A stretch of DNA of 41,620 nt, taken from contig JAHWKR010000030.1 in the NCBI GenBank assembly GCA_019347805.1, forward strand, positions 1 through 41,620, in the 5' to 3' direction. The translations under genes and the position numbers were made by a program. Shown one piece after another: positions 1-5,816 of this stretch (its first letter is position 1; each line of letters opens with the position of its first letter). Under the pieces are notes generated by a model that was given only the letters and a program-made list of their open reading frames with translations, did no database searches and was not told the DNA's origin. The DNA comes from Methanobacteriota archaeon. Its GTDB lineage: Archaea; Thermoplasmatota; E2; JACPAO01; JAHWKR01.

Positions 1-774
1 GGAGCGCGGCGGACTAGGATAATCCTCGGGGATATCTATGGCGTCACCCCGCGCCGCTGATTCCAGCGCGTTGAACGCAATCGACAGCTCCGTCTCATGG
101 AAGGGCCCCGAAAACGGGGCTACGTCAATCTTGGTCCTGCGTAGAACACTGTTCGCATAGCCCAGCACTGCGGACCCGTGGTGGGCGTCTTCAATCGCGT
201 CTCGGTGATGTTCGATTTGCGTCGTGATGCGAGCCCATGCCTTGGCTGCATTTCCGCCGTGATGGTTCATCGTCGCCATGGTATCAACGGCGCCCCAAAG
301 GAGCCACATCAGCCCCGTGTCTCCGATGTGGTCCGGCAGGCAACGGTCGGCCCAGTACGATAGCTTCTCCAGGCCAGCTTCCAGATTGTTCCGGACCGTA
401 CATTCAGGCTTGAGGTGCTCTCCGGCATGCTCCAGGGCGCGAATTGCCGTCAATGCCGCCATCGGGCCGTATTGCCGCGGGTACTCCCCATTGTGAAGGT
501 TTTGCGCGTAGTAACCTATCATCCAGAAGAACTTCAGATCGATTCCTCCGGCCAGCGCTCCCAAGGTATGAGAGTGCCAGGACTCAAGGGCTTCACGTGC
601 ATCGGAATCAAGGTCATCTCGACGCAACATTTCCTCTAGGGCGATGGCCGTTTCGGCGGCGAGTTTCATCTCGTTCTGTGACATCAAGAACCCGTAGCTG
701 CGAGCCCGTTCGAGGAGGGCATGAATCTCCTCGAATGCGTGTGCAAAGTCATCAACGTTCAGGAAATCACCCAA
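1..774 (-). CDS. Unknown protein, partner of the MNT nucleotidyltransferase (3' end off the window)
   Basis: The minus-strand frame is open from the stop codon at 784-786 to base 1 and gives at least 258 residues. It contains no ATG near its beginning. The best start is the TTG at 774 (protein begins LGDFLNVDDFAHAF), which overlaps the end of the upstream nucleotidyltransferase by 16 nt and so implies translational coupling. The protein looks mainly alpha-helical and soluble, rich in Ala, His and Trp, with no signal peptide or membrane span. I do not recognise the family. Partners of MNT nucleotidyltransferases are often HEPN toxins of about 130 residues; this one is twice that length and has no convincing RNxxxH motif, only an R-x6-H run (RITTQIEH). 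A toxin role is therefore possible but not shown. The C-terminus is missing. Confidence 0.7.
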   Translation of the reverse strand, partial: MGDFLNVDDFAHAFEEIHALLERARSYGFLMSQNEMKLAAETAIALEEMLRRDDLDSDAREALESWHSHTLGALAGGIDLKFFWMIGYYAQNLHNGEYPRQYGPMAALTAIRALEHAGEHLKPECTVRNNLEAGLEKLSYWADRCLPDHIGDTGLMWLLWGAVDTMATMNHHGGNAAKAWARITTQIEHHRDAIEDAHHGSAVLGYANSVLRRTKIDVAPFSGPFHETELSIAFNALESAARGDAIDIPEDYPSPPRS

Positions 775-1088
775 GAATCGTTGCTAGTGGCGGCCTCGAC
801 AACTGGTGATTCGGTCCGCGCCCTAAACTCGATTGTGCTCAGCAAGAAGAGGTCGAAGCGATGGTCGTATGGCTTAGGCTCCAAAAGCCCTGCCCGTCGA
901 TGAGCCGGCACGCCGTGGAATTGTTCGGACACAATCATGACGTCGATGTCCCGGGCATCCCGAGGGTCGGCAACATACGAACCAAATATGCGCGCTTCTG
1001 CGGCATCAACGCTTTGGGCCATTCTGCGTACTAAGTCGGTGACAGTCTTGGTGTCAATGCCGGCCAAAGCGCGTGAGTCGGGCAACAT
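759..1088 (-). CDS. MNT-type minimal nucleotidyltransferase
   Basis: A 109-residue protein with the polymerase-beta-type nucleotidyltransferase signature: G36-S37 (FGSYVADPRD), the metal-binding D47 and D49 in RDIDVMIV, and a third acidic residue D79 in HRFDLFLL. The length is normal for MNT proteins. Known family members transfer NMP groups (for example AMP) to proteins or RNA, and many act as the antitoxin of a HEPN toxin by modifying it. The gene lies in integron cassette 1 and overlaps the following unknown gene by 16 nt, so the two are probably one module. The ATG at 1088 is the only start preceding the motif with a suitable N-terminus, and a TTTTTAGC box lies about 33 nt upstream. The specific substrate cannot be read from sequence. 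Confidence 0.8.
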   Translation of the reverse strand: MLPDSRALAGIDTKTVTDLVRRMAQSVDAAEARIFGSYVADPRDARDIDVMIVSEQFHGVPAHRRAGLLEPKPYDHRFDLFLLSTIEFRARTESPVVEAATSNDSWVIS

Positions 1089-1232
1089 CGTTCAGCGCCG
1101 TGTATGCAGCGCGTGCTAAAAACGCATGCCGTCAAAGTGCCCGAGGCACACCTCGCGGGTCCCATGCTGTTGACGATGCGTATCACCTAGCGATTCCTGC
1201 TCGTGGACCTACATCAACGTGAGCTTATAGCG

Positions 1233-1294
1233 CGCTAACGGTAGATCTCAGCCGCCCGACCGGAGGGAGGGTCGGCTGGAGCGAGGTGTTAGGT
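1233..1294 (-). other. attC recombination site 1 (between cassettes 2 and 1)
   Basis: An imperfect inverted repeat bounded on the plus strand by CGCTAAC (1233-1239) and GTTAGGT (1288-1294). The inner arms are CAGCCG and CGGCTGGAGC. The right arm carries one extra base relative to the left, which marks it as the L'' arm and orients the site on the minus strand. The outer GTTAGGTGGC is the 5' end of cassette 2 and is matched exactly, inverted, at that cassette's other end (2301-2310). Confidence 0.85.
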
Positions 1295-2309
1295 GGCCTA
1301 TTGTTTCTCTCCATTGATACCACGTTCTTCCATCGCAATCGGCCGCATCTCGCGCCATTCTTCGAGAGCTTGATCCAGTATAGGGCCCACCCCAGACTCG
1401 GGAGGCAACCCTTCGAGCGCTATAATTAGGCTGTCGAGGGCCAACATCAATTCCCCGGCGTCCCATTCTCCCTTGGCGTGCCGCTCGCGCAGGATCCTTA
1501 GGACCATTTCTGCGGCCATCGGCAGATCCATGTGATCCGGCAGAGGGATTCGCTCTCCGCTTAGTGAAACGGTTGGTCGCCCAGATTCGTCTATATCAAA
1601 GTCGACTTGAGGGGCGAAACCTTGCTCCACGTTGTATTGGCGCTCGGTCCGTTCAGCTAGGCTGGCCGCCAATGCTTCAGCTCTGCCTTCCTGGGTGACA
1701 GATGTAGCAGGAAGACCCAGGTCGTCTTCCAGAACCTTTGCCCACCTGCCAAGCAATTCCTCGAGGAGATCGACTGCCCTCCATTTCTGGCCCTCGCATT
1801 CGATGGTCATAGAGTTTGCGTAGTCCTGGCACGAGTCGCTCCCAGTCTTACCTTCCGCCTGCAATATTAGGGGGCCGTTGGTCTTTGCTCCCTTGCTCCC
1901 ATACGAAAGGTGCTTGGACCCATTGCAAATGTCCGAAACAACTCGGGCTTCAAGCGTTTGCATGAGCATGTCGATGCGATGTTGTTTCCCCCGCAAGCGA
2001 GCTTCCTCAAGCGACCAATCAAACACATGGCGCAATGTTATGCAAGCAGAAACCAGGTCGTCGAGGATTCGGGAGGCCGCATCATTGGAGAGAAGGTCAT
2101 CCCCCTGCTGCGTCAAGCGGTCGACCGCCCGCCGTGCTCGTGCGAACTGCACGAGGGGGCCGAGCGTATTGCTCTTCAAATCGACGCCCAGCTTTGCAGA
2201 CGACACCCTAGAGTTCACGAATGTCCGTTGAACTCGCTTTGGCTTCTCAGCTGACATTTTTGGCCACCTTGTTCCTCGTTCGCCCGTTCGACCGCTCCAA
2301 GCCACCTAA
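1239..2309 (-). mobile_element. Integron gene cassette 2
   Basis: A complete cassette of 1071 nt between the G|TT points at 2310/2309 and 1239/1238. Its ends are the inverted pair GCCACCTAAC (2301-2310) and GTTAGGTGGC (1288-1297), which would form R'/R'' of one attC in the excised circle. It holds one gene in array orientation. The gene's stop lies at the start of attC 1, a typically compact cassette. Confidence 0.85.
1298..2257 (-). CDS. Hypothetical cassette protein
   Basis: A 319-residue soluble protein of unknown function carried by cassette 2. I chose the ATG at 2257 (MSAEKPKRVQRTF) because GGTGG stands 6 nt before it. An in-frame ATG at 2305 would add 16 low-complexity residues and lie only 4 nt from the cassette boundary. 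The N-terminal half is helical (DWSLEEARLRGKQ) and ends in VVSDICNGSKHL, a stretch resembling a D-I-x-N-G-x-K-H motif seen in several uncharacterised bacterial proteins; that resemblance is from memory and weak. After an acidic middle region the C-terminal part is again helical and rich in Leu and Glu. No signal peptide, membrane span or catalytic motif is visible. The stop codon lies at the edge of attC 1. Confidence 0.7.
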   Translation of the reverse strand: MSAEKPKRVQRTFVNSRVSSAKLGVDLKSNTLGPLVQFARARRAVDRLTQQGDDLLSNDAASRILDDLVSACITLRHVFDWSLEEARLRGKQHRIDMLMQTLEARVVSDICNGSKHLSYGSKGAKTNGPLILQAEGKTGSDSCQDYANSMTIECEGQKWRAVDLLEELLGRWAKVLEDDLGLPATSVTQEGRAEALAASLAERTERQYNVEQGFAPQVDFDIDESGRPTVSLSGERIPLPDHMDLPMAAEMVLRILRERHAKGEWDAGELMLALDSLIIALEGLPPESGVGPILDQALEEWREMRPIAMEERGINGEKQ

Positions 2310-2361
2310 CGGTGGAGCTCACCCGCCGCCGAAGGCGGTCGGGTGGAGCGATTTGTTCTGT
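2304..2361 (-). other. attC recombination site 2 (between cassettes 3 and 2), non-canonical outer box
   Basis: Bounded on the plus strand by ACCTAAC (2304-2310) and GTTCTGT (2355-2361), with inner arms GCTCACCCG and CGGGTGGAGC; the right arm has one extra G. The right-hand outer box departs from the consensus GTTRRRY, but the change is repeated, inverted, at the far end of cassette 3 (GGGACACAGAAC at 3308-3319), so it is a property of that cassette rather than decay of one site. Confidence 0.8.
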
Positions 2362-3318
2362 GTCCCATATTGATTTCGGACATCATTCTTTGAAAGAAAT
2401 ATCATCCCTCTGGGTCCTGCAGGTGCTGGATGAAAACTTCACCCCAAGAATTTTCGCTGATGGAGATGAAGTAGGGCCAATTTTTTCCACACGGCTGCCT
2501 AATTGATTCTGACGTAGTTTGAGATCCGGCGGCTGAGACAGTGACGGTAACATGCGTCATCACGGAGGAGCATGAGATGAAGAGATCGACACGTTGTTCG
2601 GAATCGGCCTGGGCATAGAAGGTCTCCTCGTGTGTATCGGTAGTAATTTTGACGTGCCATCCGTGTGGCGCATGGTTCAAATAGGCAGATATCCAGTGGG
2701 TGAGTCTGCCAAGTTTGGTTGCATCGTCTATGAGTTTGAAGAATGAGTTACTGTGTTCTGGGAGGCTCTTACATGCTGATGAGTTGTTTTCCCTGGCGCA
2801 ACGGTCACCGGCCATGTACAACAAACGTAACGACTCAAGGCTTTTGTTCAACTGACTATGTGTATCACGGTACCGGATCGGTGGTATGAGTTCCGCAATT
2901 TGCGTTGCGCTCAGATTCAAGTTGGTATGGAAGTTTTGTAATCGCTTTTCCAGCGATTCGTTATCCGTTTGGTTTCGAGCATCATCAAGCCATTCCAAGG
3001 TGAACTGACCAAGATCGTCATAGAGTCTGTCCACTATTTCTGCCACTTTGAATTCGTATACCGGGATTGCAACTGGCGTCTTTCTTGGCGCATTTTCACG
3101 TACTTTGGATTCGGGGACGTTTCCAGTTACGCCAGATGTATCTGAGGAGGGTGAACCGTGGATACATCCAGATAACATCCATGTCGTCGTCAGCAGCAAA
3201 AGAATCCCACTAATCTTAATCCGGTGGTATCCAGTCATATAGGCAGGCTTCGGGAGATTTGAGAAATACAAAAGCATTACGGATGCAAAATCCGCCATCG
3301 GGCCAGAGGGACACAGAA
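2310..3318 (-). mobile_element. Integron gene cassette 3
   Basis: A complete cassette of 1009 nt between the recombination points at 3319/3318 and 2310/2309. Its termini are the 12-nt inverted pair GTTCTGTGTCCC (2355-2366) and GGGACACAGAAC (3308-3319). It carries one lipoprotein gene in array orientation, and base composition is clearly lower in G+C than in the chromosome to the right. Confidence 0.85.
2402..3238 (-). CDS. Cassette-borne lipoprotein
   Basis: A 278-residue predicted lipoprotein. Starting at the ATG at 3238, it has a basic N-region (MTGYHRIKIS), a hydrophobic core and a lipobox ending MLSGC with the lipidation cysteine at residue 25. An in-frame ATG at 3298 would add 20 residues and bury the signal peptide, so I reject it. 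A TTGTATTT box about 30 nt upstream of 3238 could be a promoter. The mature part begins with a Ser/Thr-rich linker, continues with a helical middle, and ends in a beta-rich segment with several cysteines. The family is unknown. The classic lipobox and lower GC suggest a bacterial source, though archaea also make lipobox proteins. The surface location is inferred from the signal alone. Confidence 0.75.
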   Translation of the reverse strand: MTGYHRIKISGILLLLTTTWMLSGCIHGSPSSDTSGVTGNVPESKVRENAPRKTPVAIPVYEFKVAEIVDRLYDDLGQFTLEWLDDARNQTDNESLEKRLQNFHTNLNLSATQIAELIPPIRYRDTHSQLNKSLESLRLLYMAGDRCARENNSSACKSLPEHSNSFFKLIDDATKLGRLTHWISAYLNHAPHGWHVKITTDTHEETFYAQADSEQRVDLFISCSSVMTHVTVTVSAAGSQTTSESIRQPCGKNWPYFISISENSWGEVFIQHLQDPEG

Positions 3319-3379
3319 CGGTAGAGTTCAGCCGCCCGAGCGCGAAGCGCGAAGGGTCGGCTGGAACGAAATGTTAGCC
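3313..3379 (-). other. attC recombination site 3 (between cassettes 4 and 3)
   Basis: Bounded on the plus strand by ACAGAAC (3313-3319) and GTTAGCC (3373-3379). The inner arms are GTTCAGCCG and CGGCTGGAAC, again with one extra base on the right. Compared with sites 1 and 2 the stem changes from GCTC/GAGC to GTTC/GAAC on both sides, so pairing is kept while sequence changes. The central part is a long secondary stem with GCGCGAAGCGCG. Confidence 0.85.
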
Positions 3380-3426
3380 GGACGAAAGGCCTCTATTCGT
3401 CTGAATCTCGCGCTTCGTCCGTGACC

Positions 3427-3433
3427 TTATAAA
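3427..3433 (+). promoter_or_regulatory. TATA box of the cassette 4 gene
   Basis: TTATAAA centred 27 nt before the ATG at 3457. That is the distance expected for an archaeal TATA box and a leaderless transcript. It overlaps the in-frame ATG at 3433, which argues that 3433 is not the start. Confidence 0.65.
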
Positions 3434-3456
3434 TGAACCGCCAGTTTGGCGCTCCA

Positions 3457-4260
3457 ATGGACGTGGCTTGGGGGCGGCAGGTGGCCCTTAGTTTAGAGGA
3501 CATCTCCCGCGCGACTATGGAATTCGTGTCCTCAAACGGCATCGTATCATCCCTGCTGCTGGCATTCGTTCTGGGATGGCTTGGCGTTCGGGGGTATGTA
3601 CGGCAGCGGGCCTGGCTGGCCGCGTACGCCGAGAAGCGAGATCTTGTGAACGCGTTCGTTGACGCTCTTGACGAGGCGGGTCACATCGTCACGATTATCG
3701 GTGAATTGCATGGCGCGTCCGATGATGAACCAATCCAGCAGGTCCTCTCGCTCCACACGTGGGCTGACATTCGATGGGGACCGAATCTTCAGAATTCGGA
3801 CGCCAAACGGATTCTCGCGATGCTGCCCAGCGTCACGGACATAGATGCGGATACAGAAGGCACCCGGCTGTCCGTGGCAGCGTGCCGAAAGGGGATTCTA
3901 AACCTCCTTGTGCACGACTATCATCGGGTATATCTTCGCCTTTGCCTCCTTCGTACGCGCCTCATCATGCGTTTGCGGAATCCAGATGTACCAACGCCCG
4001 CTGTTAATCACGCCACGACGATCTTTGGTCAGCTTTTTGACAGATCTTTGGGCGTTGGTATTGACTTTCACGCCTTTCCCGGGGAATGGAGGGATGTCAT
4101 GTCCCCCGTGAAGATTGCACTGCGTAGGGATCTCACGCGCAGTATCCTATCCCTTCGAGCTGCTATCGGCTTGAGCCCATTGTGGTTCTTGCGCTGGCGA
4201 GCCAGGCGAGTTAAGAGGACGCTTCGCCGGAAAGGTGATGCTGATCGTGGATATTCCTAG
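3457..4260 (+). CDS. Cassette-borne membrane-anchored protein of unknown function
   Basis: A 267-residue protein starting MDVAWGRQVAL at 3457. The upstream in-frame ATG at 3433 lies inside the TATA box and is rejected. One hydrophobic segment at about residues 25-45 (SSLLLAFVLGWLGVRGY) should anchor it in the membrane, followed by a basic stretch. The rest is a helical cytoplasmic domain of about 215 residues rich in Arg and Leu, ending in a strongly basic tail (RARRVKRTLRRKG). I do not recognise the family. The gene faces against the integron array, so it cannot depend on read-through from an array promoter, which fits its own well-placed TATA box. Confidence 0.75.
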   Translation: MDVAWGRQVALSLEDISRATMEFVSSNGIVSSLLLAFVLGWLGVRGYVRQRAWLAAYAEKRDLVNAFVDALDEAGHIVTIIGELHGASDDEPIQQVLSLHTWADIRWGPNLQNSDAKRILAMLPSVTDIDADTEGTRLSVAACRKGILNLLVHDYHRVYLRLCLLRTRLIMRLRNPDVPTPAVNHATTIFGQLFDRSLGVGIDFHAFPGEWRDVMSPVKIALRRDLTRSILSLRAAIGLSPLWFLRWRARRVKRTLRRKGDADRGYS

Positions 4261-4290
4261 TGGCGGGAGTGCCGAAGTCTTTGAAAGTCC

Positions 4291-4358
4291 GGCTAACGGT
4301 GGAGTTGAGCCGCCGCGAGCCGATTAGGCGAGCGGTCGGCTCGAACGATTTGTTAGAT
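4291..4358 (-). other. attC recombination site 4 (between cassettes 5 and 4)
   Basis: Bounded on the plus strand by GGCTAAC (4291-4297) and GTTAGAT (4352-4358), with inner arms GTTGAGCCG and CGGCTCGAAC; the extra base is in the right arm. Read on the minus strand it begins CTAACAAATCGTTCGAGCCG, very close to the R''-L'' part of resistance-cassette attC sites such as that of aadA. This is the most typical of the four sites. Confidence 0.9.
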
Positions 4359-4924
4359 AGTGAAGGGCGCTTTTAATCTAGTCGCTCTACAGCAAATGCA
4401 TGAAATTCGGAGAAGAGATCCCATGTCTCGACGTATCCAAAGAAGTCTAGCGTGAGGTGTTGGTGCTGGTGGTTATTGGTAATTGTTCGGTTCCGCCAAG
4501 ATATCGGAAGTTTCGCCTTATCGCGTTCGTTGAAAACAAAACGGAAATCATGGGATAAGCAGTTCCGGATGAGCCGCGCGAATTGATACCAAGGTTCCGT
4601 CTGCATCGCTTGTGTCTGTCCAGACTCGCTGCAGTAGGATTTGAGCAGTTCGAATGATTCCTTAATAAGAGCTCTCAATTGAGAAAGGAGGAACTCCTTT
4701 ATGGCAATTGCCTGATTTTCGGGATTGCTCAATAGAACGGCTACTTGATCGAAGTTGACAGTATATGGACCAAATTTTGCTACGTTTTTCGAGAGGATTT
4801 CACGAGCTTCACCGGACGAGAACAGAGAGATGGCAGCCAATCCGAGAATGTAATTGTTCTTTGCATTCTCCAATTGGCTGATTAGCTCGGCTTTTTTCAT
4901 CCATCCACGCCCTTCACTATCTAA
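4297..4924 (-). mobile_element. Integron gene cassette 5 (attI-proximal cassette)
   Basis: A complete cassette of 628 nt. Its termini form a perfect 18-nt inverted pair (4352-4369 and 4908-4925), so the cassette borders are exact. The gene starts 25 nt inside the 5' end and stops just before attC 4. To its right no attC hairpin follows, as expected for the first cassette after attI when the array is read on the minus strand. Confidence 0.85.
4373..4900 (-). CDS. HEPN-domain protein (probable RNase or toxin)
   Basis: A 175-residue helical protein with the HEPN ribonuclease signature RNCLSH (R112-N113 to H117) inside ARLIRNCLSHDFRF, an RNxxxH motif. In HEPN proteins this Arg/His pair lines a composite active site in a dimer, and many members are toxins or defence effectors that cut RNA. 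The start MKKAELISQL at 4900 lies 25 nt from the cassette's 5' end. No antitoxin gene shares this cassette, so the protein may be a solitary HEPN effector. A MNT gene, the usual partner type, lies four cassettes away. An AGTTAGATAG run across the cassette junction, about 21 nt upstream, might serve as a TATA element. The domain call rests on the motif and helical pattern; the role is inferred. Confidence 0.75.
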   Translation of the reverse strand: MKKAELISQLENAKNNYILGLAAISLFSSGEAREILSKNVAKFGPYTVNFDQVAVLLSNPENQAIAIKEFLLSQLRALIKESFELLKSYCSESGQTQAMQTEPWYQFARLIRNCLSHDFRFVFNERDKAKLPISWRNRTITNNHQHQHLTLDFFGYVETWDLFSEFHAFAVERLD

Positions 4925-4925
4925 C

Positions 4926-5069
4926 TTCTTAGTCAGCGGTTTTCCGCCGAACCGTATGGAAGAAGGCCTTCAGGTTTTAAAAGAACCCGATTGGCGTGCC
5001 GCTTGCGATTCGGGTGGGTTGTCGCGCCCGTTTCTAATCTAACGAACCCGTTAACGCGCGTCGGCCGAA
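4926..5069. other. Array end: candidate attI or decayed recombination site; no gene
   Basis: This 144-nt stretch separates the first cassette from chromosomal genes. On the minus strand CTAAGAAG runs directly into the cassette start GTTAGAT, reminiscent of the CTAAAACAAAG before the core site of class 1 attI. ATCTAAC, identical to the cassette-end heptamer at 4919-4925, recurs at 5037-5043 and is followed by GAACCC and GTTAAC. There is no attC-type long hairpin and no room for an integrase gene. Assignment as attI is speculative. Confidence 0.35.
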
Positions 5070-5765
5070 TTAGCGCCGTCCCTTGTCCCCACCTTTGTTG
5101 TCACCAGACGGCCGCATGCGCATCCAGAAGTGCGCCGCGTTCACACCGACGAGCGCAAGGAGCGTCGAGGCGAAGTACGAGGGGAAGCCTTGGAACGGTT
5201 GGATGGGTTGCGGGACGCCGTCGTGGTCGGTGTCGAGTCCGATGGTCTCCTGACGGAGCGATACAGGGTGGATCGTGAGGGTCCAATCGTCCCCGCCGTT
5301 GGGGAAGCGGTCGATGTCGAGCTCGACCCCCGCATCGAGGGGACGCTCGGGGTCGAACCGGACCGTGTCGCTTTCGATGCCGTGGCGACCGGCGCCGTTC
5401 TGTGTGTCGAGTCGCACATTCTCCTCGCCCGCCAGCCGTCCCTGGATGAGGAACCGCGCGTCGATCTGGATGCGGCCGTCGCCGCTCTCGTTGGTGGTCG
5501 CGACATCGAAGACGAAGACGATGCGCAGGTCGGACGTGCTCTCCCAGGGCGGTGCGGCAAGACGGCCGCTGTGGACCACGGGGTCGCGCGGAGGAGCGCG
5601 GTCCGCACCGGTCTCGATGGCGTCGGCTTCGTCGAAACGTTCCAGGCCGACCTCGTGCGTGGCGTCACCGGTGAGGTTGGGGATGGCGATGAACCCGACG
5701 AGGCCGACGACGATGCCGATGAGGCCGCCGATGACGAGATGTCGGGTATTGGGGCGGGACACCAT
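5070..5765 (-). CDS. Hypothetical membrane protein with extracytoplasmic beta domain
   Basis: A 231-residue protein with an N-terminal membrane span at about residues 11-31 (LVIGGLIGIVVGLVGFIAI), a Thr/Asp-rich beta-type domain of about 150 residues, and a second span near the C-terminus (FASTLLALVGVNAAHF) followed by a short charged tail. The middle domain probably faces outward. A CTTATAG box at 5793-5799 is 31 nt before the ATG at 5765 but only 22 nt before the ATG at 5774, so I favour 5765, three codons shorter than the longest frame. It is the first chromosomal gene beside the integron array. No family is recognised. Confidence 0.7.
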   Translation of the reverse strand: MVSRPNTRHLVIGGLIGIVVGLVGFIAIPNLTGDATHEVGLERFDEADAIETGADRAPPRDPVVHSGRLAAPPWESTSDLRIVFVFDVATTNESGDGRIQIDARFLIQGRLAGEENVRLDTQNGAGRHGIESDTVRFDPERPLDAGVELDIDRFPNGGDDWTLTIHPVSLRQETIGLDTDHDGVPQPIQPFQGFPSYFASTLLALVGVNAAHFWMRMRPSGDNKGGDKGRR

Positions 5766-5816
5766 CGGACGCATCGGGGGAGGGACGGGCCCCTATAAGT
5801 GTGGCCGGTCGGGCCG

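Larger units (their letters stand above)
1..1238 (-). mobile_element. Integron gene cassette 1 (partial, runs off the left edge)
   Basis: In array polarity (minus strand) this cassette begins at the G|TT recombination point at 1239/1238 with TTAGCGCG and continues past base 1, so its own attC lies outside the window. It carries two overlapping genes, a MNT nucleotidyltransferase and a larger unknown protein, which is more than the usual single gene per cassette. The 150 nt before the first gene hold no other gene. A TTTTTAGC box at about 1117-1128 lies roughly 33 nt before the nucleotidyltransferase start and could be an archaeal promoter. Confidence 0.75.
3319..4296 (-). mobile_element. Integron gene cassette 4 (gene in reverse orientation)
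   Basis: A complete cassette of 978 nt between the points at 4297/4296 and 3319/3318. Its termini are the 11-nt inverted pair GTTAGCCGGAC (3373-3383) and GTCCGGCTAAC (4287-4297). Unlike the other cassettes, its gene runs on the plus strand, against the array, and has its own promoter. Confidence 0.85.

Noticed and set aside
1233..4358. Initial reading of the cassette array as running left to right on the plus strand
   Set aside because: The outer boxes are symmetric and fit either direction, but the extra base lies in the right arm of all four sites and most cassette genes are on the minus strand, so the array reads right to left.
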